A model generated the notes under the pieces. The model did not search any database. It saw only the letters and a list, made by a program, of their open reading frames with translations, and had not been told where the DNA came from. Below, in pieces: positions 1 to 5,406 of a stretch of DNA of 7,523 nucleotides. Positions within the stretch are counted from its first letter, which is position 1. Each line of letters begins with the position of its first letter. The stretch is from NCBI GenBank assembly GCA_028705785.1, contig JAQWCT010000134.1, forward strand, positions 1 through 7,523, read 5' to 3'. The translations under genes were made by a program, and so were the position numbers. The stretch is from Sulfurospirillaceae bacterium. GTDB lineage: Bacteria; Campylobacterota; Campylobacteria; Campylobacterales; Sulfurospirillaceae.

Positions 1-19
1 TTTTTAAATGCCCTACGGG

Positions 20-116
20 TGAAAGGCTTTTGCCTCATCTTCGTCGTTAAATTTATTCAACTTACAATAAGTAAGTTTTCATAAATTTGCCTAGAAGCTA
101 AAGCAAAAGCCTTTCA
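20..116. repeat. Nested imperfect inverted repeat upstream of the D-glutamate cyclase-like gene
   Basis: Positions 20-33 (TGAAAGGCTTTTGC) are the exact reverse complement of 103-116. Inside them, AAATTTAT at 49-56 is matched by ATAAATTT at 81-88, and AACTTAC at 59-65 by GTAAGTT at 71-77 around the loop AATAA. The stretches between the outer and middle arms (34-48 and 89-102) are only loosely complementary. The whole could fold as one long interrupted hairpin. It covers most of the otherwise empty first 123 bases, and no convincing gene lies in them. There is no transposase, no obvious target-site duplication and no clear U-run after the outer arm on the plus strand, so I cannot tell whether this is a dispersed repeat, a structured leader or an old inverted duplication. 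The repeat itself is plain in the sequence; its function is unknown. Confidence 0.7.
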
Positions 117-146
117 TCAAAAGGTGTCATTAATTATGGTTAAATA

Positions 147-159
147 CTTACATGTAAAG
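147..159. repeat. Copy 1 of the TTTACATGTAAA palindrome (one mismatch)
   Basis: CTTACATGTAAAG, one base from the full 12-base palindrome TTTACATGTAAA. Unlike the other strong copies it lies in a gene leader. Its AAAG plus the next G forms AAAGG, five bases before the ATG at 166, so it also seems to serve as the ribosome binding site of the first gene. Confidence 0.7.
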
Positions 160-165
160 GCATTT

Positions 166-999
166 ATGAGTTCTCTTAAAAGTATCGAAGACATTATCCT
201 CCAACATTCCACAAGGGGCATGGACAAAATCCAAAAGCATTATCCGCAAGAACACACTAAAAATTCTGTTGAAGCTTTTTTAAAACTCCCAAAAGGCGTT
301 GTTTTTATTTACACTGGTTTTTATGTCGCTGGTTTTGCTGAAACCGATGGACCTTTGGGGGCATATTTTATAGCTCGTTCTCTTGATGACTTAGGGTATG
401 AGCCTATCATCATCACCGATGAATTTTGTGAAAACTACTTTCATGACTTTAAAACGATTTACATTCCTCTTTCGGGACTTGAAAAAGAAGAATACCACGC
501 TATCTTAGAAAAATACCAACCCATCTGCCATCTCTCTATCGAGCGATGTGGACAAAATAAAGAGGGTTTATACCTCAACTCACGAGGCGTGAACATCAAA
601 GAATTTACTGCCCCAGTGGATGAGCTTTTTAAACTCGGAAACCAAAGTGCGATGAGCATTGGCATCGGAGATGGTGGCAATGAAGTAGGCATGGGAAGTT
701 TTGCAGAAGTTTTGTCCAATAAAGAAGATTTCTTAGATTATTGTGTCATCCCTAGTGACTATCCCATCATCGCTTCGGTGTCAAACTGGGGTGGATATGG
801 TTTTATCGCTGAACTTGAAAAATCTTTACATGTAGAGCTTTTACCCTCTTTTGAAGAAGTCGATAGTTACCTTAGTTTTATCGTAGCCAAAGGCAGTGTC
901 GATGGCATCAAACGCGAATCCGTCAAATCGGTTGATGGCAAAGAGTGGTCAATAGAAAAAGAGATTTTGAACGCCTTGCAAGATTATATCAAAGGATAA
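166..999 (+). CDS. DUF4392 / D-glutamate cyclase-like protein
   Basis: This 277-residue protein resembles the DUF4392 family, whose characterised mammalian member (DGLUCY) converts D-glutamate to 5-oxo-D-proline. Family hallmarks are visible with the ATG at 166 as residue 1: ETDGPLGA at 59-66, IERCGQ followed by NSRG within about 125-141, GDGGNEVGMGS at 168-178 and SNWGGYG at 206-212. There is no signal peptide or membrane segment, so it should be cytoplasmic. The frame is open further upstream (GTG at 124, ATG at 136), but the ATG at 166 has AAAGG five bases ahead and begins at the point where family members begin (SIEDIILQHSTRGM). The trxC start codon follows after 3 bp. Family membership is fairly sure. 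The reaction in this organism is inferred, possibly disposal of D-glutamate released in cell-wall metabolism. Confidence 0.85.
   Translation: MSSLKSIEDIILQHSTRGMDKIQKHYPQEHTKNSVEAFLKLPKGVVFIYTGFYVAGFAETDGPLGAYFIARSLDDLGYEPIIITDEFCENYFHDFKTIYIPLSGLEKEEYHAILEKYQPICHLSIERCGQNKEGLYLNSRGVNIKEFTAPVDELFKLGNQSAMSIGIGDGGNEVGMGSFAEVLSNKEDFLDYCVIPSDYPIIASVSNWGGYGFIAELEKSLHVELLPSFEEVDSYLSFIVAKGSVDGIKRESVKSVDGKEWSIEKEILNALQDYIKG
825..836. repeat. Copy 2 of the TTTACATGTAAA palindrome (one mismatch, inside a gene)
   Basis: TTTACATGTAGA inside the D-glutamate cyclase-like gene, where it encodes part of SLHVE. It is the only strong copy well inside a coding region, in a stretch before residue 230 that does not look like a conserved motif. 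Confidence 0.55.
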
Positions 1000-1002
1000 A
1001 AA

Positions 1003-1425
1003 ATGAGAGTGATTTGTCCCCACTGTTTGAGTACCAACAATGTTCCTAAACTTGAAGTCTATAAAAAAGCCAACTGTGGCAAATGCAAAGAGTCCCTTTT
1101 AGACCCTCACCCCATCGCGCTGAGCAGTGATAACATAGATGCTATATTGGAGAGCACCGAAGTTCCCATCATCGTTGACTTTTGGGCGCCTTGGTGTGGC
1201 CCATGCAAGATGTTTGCACCCGTTTTTGAACAAGCCGCACGAGCTTATCCTCTAAGAGCACTCTTTGCCAAAGTCGACACTGAAGCCGAGCAATTTTTAG
1301 CTTCTCGTTTTAAAATTCGCTCCATTCCTACGCTGATTGTTTTTAAAGAGGGAAAAGAAATTGAGCGTGTATCTGGGGCACTCAGTGATGAAGACTTAGA
1401 TGTGTTTGTGGAGAGGTTTTTGTAA
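1003..1425 (+). CDS. trxC: Thioredoxin 2 (zinc-binding type)
   Basis: A 140-residue thioredoxin of the TrxC type, a cytoplasmic protein-disulfide reductase. The N-terminus has two CxxC pairs (C5/C8 and C25/C28) that form the zinc ribbon specific to TrxC and absent from TrxA. The thioredoxin fold follows, with the active site WCGPC at 64-68 and the cis-proline in SIPTL at P109. Length matches the family. The start is supported by AAAGGA at 991-996, six bases before the ATG. It lies 3 bp after the stop of the D-glutamate cyclase-like gene and is almost certainly on the same transcript. In the family, TrxC takes part in oxidative-stress defence and is reduced by thioredoxin reductase; no reductase gene lies in this window. 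Confidence 0.95.
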   Translation: MRVICPHCLSTNNVPKLEVYKKANCGKCKESLLDPHPIALSSDNIDAILESTEVPIIVDFWAPWCGPCKMFAPVFEQAARAYPLRALFAKVDTEAEQFLASRFKIRSIPTLIVFKEGKEIERVSGALSDEDLDVFVERFL

Positions 1426-1454
1426 AGCTATCATAAAATCAAAGGGAAACAACT

Positions 1455-2003
1455 ATGGATTGGAAAACTTTTATTGCACAAATTATTAATACATTAGCGT
1501 GGCCAGTGGTAGTAGTTTTCATAATACTTCAATTGAAAGATAAGTTAACTGAATTAATACCGCGACTCAAAAGAATAAAATATAAAGAGACAGAAATAGA
1601 GTTCATGATAGAAAAATTAACAACTCAAGAAATGAAAATCATTCAATATAAATCTGAAAATATCAAAAGATATCAAGCTACTCTTGATGCTCTAGTTAAT
1701 ATTTCTTTTCGTTCTGCGTTAATTGAAGCATATAGACTTCTTGAAGTTTCTACTTCCAAAGCAATTTTAAAGGCTTTTCCGCAACAAGATAGTATAACTT
1801 TAAGGAAACCTTTGCAACTTGAAATATTACTTAAATATAAAATTATTACTGATGAAGAATATACTCAATTTACAGATTTGCGAGCAATAAGAAATTTTGC
1901 TGTACATAAAGAGGATTTCAATGTAAAGAAAGAAGCTCTACTTGCATATATTAATACTTCACTCTCAATTCTTGATAAACTTGAAACATATTCTAGTTCT
2001 TAA
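1455..2003 (+). CDS. Membrane-anchored protein with HEPN-like RNxxVH motif
   Basis: A 182-residue protein. Residues about 8-27 form one hydrophobic helix (LAWPVVVVFIILQL in its core), followed by a basic segment and a long charged, probably coiled-coil helix to about residue 75. A helical C-terminal domain follows with RNFAVH at 146-151. R-x4-H is the signature of HEPN/DUF4145-like domains, many of which are ribonucleases in toxin-antitoxin or defence systems and others only bind nucleotides or RNA. AAAGGG at 1441-1446 precedes the ATG by eight bases. It is far more AT-rich than its neighbours: sampled 60-base lines have about 22-23% GC against about 42% in trxC. No antitoxin-like partner lies directly beside it. 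The domain assignment rests on one motif and the helical pattern, so function is uncertain; horizontal acquisition is an inference. Confidence 0.8.
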   Translation: MDWKTFIAQIINTLAWPVVVVFIILQLKDKLTELIPRLKRIKYKETEIEFMIEKLTTQEMKIIQYKSENIKRYQATLDALVNISFRSALIEAYRLLEVSTSKAILKAFPQQDSITLRKPLQLEILLKYKIITDEEYTQFTDLRAIRNFAVHKEDFNVKKEALLAYINTSLSILDKLETYSSS

Positions 2004-2036
2004 AAAATATTATCTTTCATTCTGAAATATTTTCAA

Positions 2037-2054
2037 CCCACTTTCCCCCACTTT
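2037..2054. repeat. Tandem CCCACTTT repeat upstream of the zinc-ribbon gene
   Basis: CCCACTTT occurs at 2037-2044 and again at 2047-2054, exactly 10 bp apart, one helical turn. It ends at the TG of the candidate extended -10 box of the next gene, so it could be a tandem operator, but only two copies are seen and chance is possible. Confidence 0.4.
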
Positions 2055-2062
2055 GCTACCAT
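2054..2062 (+). promoter_or_regulatory. Candidate extended -10 promoter for the 2089 gene
   Basis: TGCTACCAT fits TGn followed by a -10-like hexamer (TACCAT, four of six matches to TATAAT). It would start transcription about 20 bases before the ATG, similar to the leaders proposed for other genes here. There is no recognisable -35. Confidence 0.35.
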
Positions 2063-2088
2063 AACTTCACAAATCAAAACTGAGGTGT

Positions 2089-2442
2089 ATGATGGTTCTT
2101 GGCAAGTGTCCATATTGCGGTGGTGCGGTGGTGTCTCAAAAGCTTACCGTTCAGGGTCAAAAGGTTAATCTTTACAGTTGTGAACATGCGAAAAAGGAGC
2201 GCGATATCAACGATGATTATGTTTTTAGCGCAGATGCCTCGTGTCGTTTTCGGGTTTACTCTAACACTTTTTTGCGCTGGAACAAACGAAGTTTGAGCGA
2301 ATATGAGATGAAACAACTTTTGAAAGAGGGGCAAATTGCGGTGCGCTTGCATGGGCGAAAAGGCACAGGGGAGTATTTTAAGTACATCATTCCTGACCCC
2401 GAATACGGCGTGAGTATTTTATGGGACAGCGAGGTTGCTTAG
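2089..2442 (+). CDS. Small zinc-ribbon protein resembling the topoisomerase III C-terminal repeat
   Basis: A 117-residue protein. The N-terminus has CPYCGG (C7, C10), then YSC (C31) and SCRF (C52), giving four possible zinc ligands. The rest, from CRFRVYSN to the end, follows the pattern of the C-terminal repeats of type IA topoisomerases: C-x-F-x-V, an LSEYEMKQLL-type helix, a GRKGTGEYF turn and a closing strand VSILWD. No catalytic topoisomerase domain is present here or in the flanks, so this is a free-standing accessory domain, perhaps binding single-stranded DNA or RNA. Two ATGs stand in tandem (2089, 2092). GAGG at 2082-2085 is 3 bp from the first and 6 bp from the second, so the second may be the real start. 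Its stop lies 18 bp from that of the convergent GGDEF-EAL gene. Fold assignment is moderately sure, function unknown. Confidence 0.82.
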   Translation: MMVLGKCPYCGGAVVSQKLTVQGQKVNLYSCEHAKKERDINDDYVFSADASCRFRVYSNTFLRWNKRSLSEYEMKQLLKEGQIAVRLHGRKGTGEYFKYIIPDPEYGVSILWDSEVA

Positions 2443-2443
2443 T

Positions 2444-2457
2444 CTTTACATGTAAAG
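2444..2457. repeat. Copy 3 of the palindrome, perfect CTTTACATGTAAAG, between two convergent stops
   Basis: A perfect 14-base palindrome occupying almost the whole 18-base gap between the stop of the zinc-ribbon gene (ends 2442) and the stop of the convergent GGDEF-EAL gene (at 2461-2463). As RNA it would form only a five-pair stem with a CAUG loop. No strong U-run follows on either strand, so it is a poor intrinsic terminator. Confidence 0.9.
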
Positions 2458-2460
2458 CTT

Positions 2461-3753
2461 TTAGAAAATGATTTTGGGTGAGGGCATATCGATAAAATAG
2501 CCTTGAGAATAGTCGATGCCGAGTTGTTTTACAGTCGAGAGTACCGTGCTTGAGTGAACAAACTCAGCCACCGTTTTGATGCCCATTTTTTTAGAAAAGG
2601 CGACGATAGTTTCAACAACAATCTGCGCATTGACATCTTTGTCGATGTCTTTAATGAGGCTGCCATCGATTTTGATAAAATCGGGATTGAGCTTGATGAT
2701 ATAAGAAAAGTTAGAAAAACCGCTACCAAAGTCATCAATCGCCACTTTGGCACCATAGCGTTTGATTTCATTAAAAAATTGCACGACCTTTTCAAAGTCA
2801 TTGACCTTTTCAGACTCTAAAAGCTCAAATGTCAAGCGTGATCCCATACGAGAATCTTTGAGTTTTTGAATAATAAAAGTATACATTTCATCGTTGATAA
2901 TGTCTTCAAACGAAAGGTTAATACTAAAGTCAAAAGGGTGCATTTCGAAAACTTCAAATGTTTTTTGAATAATCGTCTTCGTGATACGGTCATAGACTTT
3001 TATCATCTTGGATATAGGAATAAAATTGTGGGGAGAATGGATAACACCCTCTTCATCAATCAAACGAGAAAGTGATTCAAACTTTACGATTTTATTGGTT
3101 TCATTGTCTATAATGGGTTGAAAATAAGGCACAATACCAGAGTTATGAACGATGGCTTTACGCACTTTCGTGGCATATTTGAGATTGCTTTCGTACTCTT
3201 GTGAAAAATTCATCGTATCTTCAAATATCCAAAATTTCAATTGTTCTTTTTTGGCATATTTTAAAGCCATACTGACTTTAGAAAAGATGTCATCGTACTC
3301 AAAGCTTGCACTAGAAGCCAATGTACAATCAATATAAATCTCCGTATTTGCATAGGCATACTGAAGATGACTAAGCGTCAAAGTAAGTGACTCTAGATAC
3401 TCTTTAAGTGCATAAAAATGCATTTTTCCTTTACACAAAAGGGCAAATTCATCTCCTGCTATTCGGTAAATATCTGCATTTTTAACGGAACTTTTGAGTG
3501 TTTTCGCAAATGACTCAAGGATAAAATCACCTACAACAAATCCATAAAAATCATTCAAAAGTTTAAAATTATCGATGTTTACAACAATGAGGGTAAAATG
3601 GTTGGACTCTTCAAGTGTAGCGCGCAGTTTATAAAGATTGGGAAGTCCACTTAAAGCATCTGTATAAAATTGTTCAACAAGGCTCTCTCTGGCTTCTTCT
3701 AGCTCATTGGATAACCATTCAATTTTATTTGCAAACAACTTCTCTTTGTTCAC
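2461..3753 (-). CDS. Tandem GGDEF-EAL c-di-GMP protein, probable phosphodiesterase
   Basis: A 430-residue soluble protein with no membrane segment and no sensor domain beyond a short N-terminal helix. The GGDEF domain (about 30-180) has DALSGLPN near 32-39 and a variant signature AGDEF at 99-103; the usual inhibitory-site arginine before it appears to be lysine (K91). The EAL domain (about 200-425) has ESL instead of EAL at 226-228, but the expected metal and catalytic residues are present: E226, N279, E313, D340-D341, K361, E397 and Q417. It therefore probably cleaves c-di-GMP, while cyclase activity is uncertain. From memory, an AGDEF enzyme in Vibrio cholerae (VCA0965) does make c-di-GMP, so the variant does not prove inactivity. 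The start is GTG, preceded by AGGAG. An HD-GYP phosphodiesterase gene lies two genes upstream. Confidence 0.93.
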   Translation of the reverse strand: MNKEKLFANKIEWLSNELEEARESLVEQFYTDALSGLPNLYKLRATLEESNHFTLIVVNIDNFKLLNDFYGFVVGDFILESFAKTLKSSVKNADIYRIAGDEFALLCKGKMHFYALKEYLESLTLTLSHLQYAYANTEIYIDCTLASSASFEYDDIFSKVSMALKYAKKEQLKFWIFEDTMNFSQEYESNLKYATKVRKAIVHNSGIVPYFQPIIDNETNKIVKFESLSRLIDEEGVIHSPHNFIPISKMIKVYDRITKTIIQKTFEVFEMHPFDFSINLSFEDIINDEMYTFIIQKLKDSRMGSRLTFELLESEKVNDFEKVVQFFNEIKRYGAKVAIDDFGSGFSNFSYIIKLNPDFIKIDGSLIKDIDKDVNAQIVVETIVAFSKKMGIKTVAEFVHSSTVLSTVKQLGIDYSQGYFIDMPSPKIIF

Positions 3754-3783
3754 ACGCTTCTCCTGACTAAAGGTTAGAGGATG

Positions 3784-3792
3784 ATTGTATCA
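3784..3792 (-). promoter_or_regulatory. Extended -10 promoter for the GGDEF-EAL gene
   Basis: On the minus strand TGATACAAT reads as TGn plus TACAAT (five of six matches to TATAAT). Transcription would begin near 3777, giving a leader of about 24 bases before the GTG start. No -35 box is visible. Confidence 0.5.
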
Positions 3793-3828
3793 AAATTTCG
3801 ATAAATACTGTTTTTTCAGCTTTGCTGA

Positions 3829-4182
3829 TTACCTGTCTTTACCTAAATTTTCATGGAGCTTTTTTGCTTGTGCCTTTAAAGCTTCATTTTTAGCATTAAT
3901 TTTTTCTATATTTTTTTTTCTTGCTTCTTGTTCTCTTTGTTCACAAATTCTATATTCTTCTCTTGTTGTTGCTTGCTGAATGCATTTTTCGGCTTCTTGT
4001 AAAATGGCTATTCGTTGTTGATGTGATGCTGATTCGATAATTTTTTGATTGGAAAGAAGTTCTTGTCTCTCTTTTTGATAGAGCATTTGCTTATTTTGAA
4101 TATCCTCTTGAAAATCAGCAAATACTATTGTACTAACGCATACATGTATAATTAGTACTGAAAATTTGCTTGAAATTTTCAT
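3829..4182 (-). CDS. Small exported coiled-coil protein with a cysteine pair
   Basis: A 117-residue protein I do not recognise. It begins with a signal peptide (MKISSK, a hydrophobic stretch, then VFA before DFQED, so cleavage is likely after residue 22), which places it in the periplasm. The mature part is very charged and helical, rich in Lys, Glu and Gln, and probably a coiled coil. Two cysteines, C67 and C80, lie 12 residues apart in CIQQA...YRIC and could form a disulfide joining two helices. A longer reading from 4203 adds MMRRWDS. I prefer 4182 because the predicted promoter at 4218-4226 would leave almost no leader for the longer form; AGGAG lies ten bases ahead. It sits between two c-di-GMP genes, but a functional link is only an inference. 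Confidence 0.75.
   Translation of the reverse strand: MKISSKFSVLIIHVCVSTIVFADFQEDIQNKQMLYQKERQELLSNQKIIESASHQQRIAILQEAEKCIQQATTREEYRICEQREQEARKKNIEKINAKNEALKAQAKKLHENLGKDR
4140..4149. repeat. ATACATGTAT, a shorter relative of the palindrome
   Basis: A ten-base palindrome sharing the TACATGTA core, within the signal-peptide coding region of the small exported protein. The outer bases differ from the full motif, so it may be unrelated. Confidence 0.3.
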
Positions 4183-4217
4183 GGAATCCCATCTCCTCAT
4201 CATTAAATCTCTCTAAA

Positions 4218-4226
4218 AGTATAACA
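4218..4226 (-). promoter_or_regulatory. Extended -10 promoter for the small exported protein gene
   Basis: The minus strand reads TGTTATACT, that is TGn plus TATACT (five of six matches to TATAAT). The predicted start near 4211 gives a leader of about 29 bases to the ATG at 4182 and only about 8 bases to the one at 4203, which favours the shorter protein. Confidence 0.5.
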
Positions 4227-4285
4227 CAAATAGATGATAATAGGCACTTGTCCTTATTGGGAAGAGGAAGTCGTTGTAGCTTAAT

Positions 4286-5320
4286 TTATTTGAGGTTTTT
4301 AATCAAGATATTGATGTATTTCATGTCTAGTTTATTTTTATATTCATCTCGGAGAAGACTTGAAGCATTAAAAGTGCTATACGCCCCTCGATAAGGTTTT
4401 TGCGTAATGAGTGCATCAAAAACATCGCAGACGGCAAGTATCATACCAAATTGACCTATGCGTTTTCCAACCAAAGCGTGAGGATAACCGCTTCCATCAA
4501 GTCTTTCATGGTGTTCTTTGATGGCATTGAGTATGATTCTATCTTTAAGCCCACTTCTTTTTGCAAACTTTACACTTGCTACTACATGTGCTTGTATCGC
4601 TTTAAACTCTGCTTGCGTTAAAAAATCTGGTTTATCAAGTAAACTCTCATCCAAATCACACTTACCTACATCATGGATGATTGCAGCAAGTGATACATTT
4701 TGTTGGTCGCTTATATCAAGTTTGATTTTATTGGCGATGATAGCCGTAAAAAATGAAACTTTTACCAAATGTGCCGCCAAAGAATACACTTCATCTAAAA
4801 AACCATTGAAGTCTGAAAGTGTAATATCTTCTTGATTCATAATATCAACCAAGCTTTCGACCAAACTTTTTAATGCTTCAAGAGGAATGACCTTTTCCTC
4901 TTTTTTTAAAATCCAAGCATTTAATAAATTTTTGCCGCTTTCATAAATGATTTTCAATTTTTCGCTCGTATCAGCTTGTGAAGAAAGTATTTGCTTGATG
5001 TCATTGCAGTGTGCTATCTCATCATCAAAGTTGAGATTTTTTAATTTTTCAAGGGCATCATCACTGGCATTATGGTGTTGAAGACTGTACTCTTTATACT
5101 TTGTATAACTTTTATTTTCGACATAAATTTGTAAATTATGGTTGGTTATTTTTTTGTAAATTTTTTCATCTAAAAGCGTACCCTTTTCAATCAAAATCAC
5201 AAAGCCATTGAATCTCTTGATATAACAATCAAAATCTATGGTCGTGCCTAATTTAAAAACATTTTGATTGATAGGCGTAAACCCATGGTTGAGGAATATT
5301 TTTATTACTTTTGCCAACAA
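4286..5320 (-). CDS. HD-GYP domain c-di-GMP phosphodiesterase
   Basis: A 344-residue protein whose C-terminal half (about 175-335) is an HD-GYP domain, the metal-dependent class that hydrolyses c-di-GMP. The usual metal ligands and signature are present: H184, IHDVGK with H216-D217 and K220, H245, EHHERLDGSGYP with H270-H271 and the GYP at 278-280, and CDVFDAL with D299. The first about 80 residues form a separate alpha/beta-looking domain (strands around IDFDCYIK and GFVILIEKG, ending TKYKEY) that I cannot name; it may be a sensor or dimerisation module. No membrane segment is seen, so it is cytoplasmic. There is no usable ATG near the start: tandem TTG codons stand at 5320 and 5317, with AAAAGG four and seven bases ahead, so the second may be used. 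A weak start codon may keep expression low. Confidence 0.92.
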   Translation of the reverse strand: MLAKVIKIFLNHGFTPINQNVFKLGTTIDFDCYIKRFNGFVILIEKGTLLDEKIYKKITNHNLQIYVENKSYTKYKEYSLQHHNASDDALEKLKNLNFDDEIAHCNDIKQILSSQADTSEKLKIIYESGKNLLNAWILKKEEKVIPLEALKSLVESLVDIMNQEDITLSDFNGFLDEVYSLAAHLVKVSFFTAIIANKIKLDISDQQNVSLAAIIHDVGKCDLDESLLDKPDFLTQAEFKAIQAHVVASVKFAKRSGLKDRIILNAIKEHHERLDGSGYPHALVGKRIGQFGMILAVCDVFDALITQKPYRGAYSTFNASSLLRDEYKNKLDMKYINILIKNLK

Positions 5321-5346
5321 AACACCTTTTAAACTCTTAAAATGTC

Positions 5347-5352
5347 ATTGTA
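5347..5352 (-). promoter_or_regulatory. Candidate -10 promoter for the HD-GYP gene
   Basis: The minus strand reads TACAAT within CTATACAATGAC. Transcription would start near 5341, about 20-24 bases before the TTG start codons. There is no TG extension and no good -35, so this is weaker than the other boxes. Confidence 0.35.
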
Positions 5353-5389
5353 TAGTATGTATACAAAAAGTTTACTTTTGATGAAAAGT

Positions 5390-5402
5390 CTTTACATGTA
5401 AG
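5390..5402. repeat. Copy 4 of the palindrome (one mismatch), just after a stop codon
   Basis: CTTTACATGTAAG, matching 11 of the 12 core bases. It begins four bases downstream (minus strand) of the stop codon of the 112-residue protein (5407-5409) and lies upstream of the HD-GYP promoter. Confidence 0.75.
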
Positions 5403-5406
5403 AAGT

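Noticed and set aside
1..38. A minus-strand frame from an ATG at 36-38 (MRQKPFTRRAF...) that runs off the left edge.
   Set aside because: Only about 12 codons are visible, there is no ribosome binding site, and the sequence is part of the inverted repeat. It cannot be supported as a gene, though a gene beyond the edge is possible.
63..68. TACAAT considered as a -10 box for the first gene.
   Set aside because: It lies within the inner hairpin, has no TG extension or -35, and would give a leader of about 90 bases, unlike the other genes here.
459..719. Minus-strand open frame of 86 codons inside the D-glutamate cyclase-like gene.
   Set aside because: Shadow of a well-supported gene with family motifs on the opposite strand; its product is low-complexity Pro/Ser-rich with no recognisable domain.
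2004..2033. AT-only inverted repeat (AAAATATT/AATATTTT) and a small TTTCA/TGAAA hairpin after the HEPN-like gene, considered as a terminator.
   Set aside because: The stems are weak, without G-C pairs of note, and only a short T-run follows; such repeats are expected by chance in AT-rich DNA.
2074..2352. Open frames on both strands overlapping the zinc-ribbon gene.
   Set aside because: The 2089 frame has the cysteine pattern, topoisomerase-repeat features and a ribosome binding site; the others have none of these.
2529..3337. Several open frames on both strands within the GGDEF-EAL gene.
   Set aside because: They overlap a gene whose catalytic motifs are intact along the whole length.
3811..3828. 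Hairpin TCAGC-TTT-GCTGA next to a run of six T, considered as a terminator for the small exported protein gene.
   Set aside because: On the minus strand the run reads as A after the hairpin, the wrong orientation for an intrinsic terminator, and no plus-strand gene would use it.
4583..4588. ACATGT in the HD-GYP gene, considered as another palindrome copy.
   Set aside because: Only the central six bases match, which is expected a few times by chance in a window of this size.
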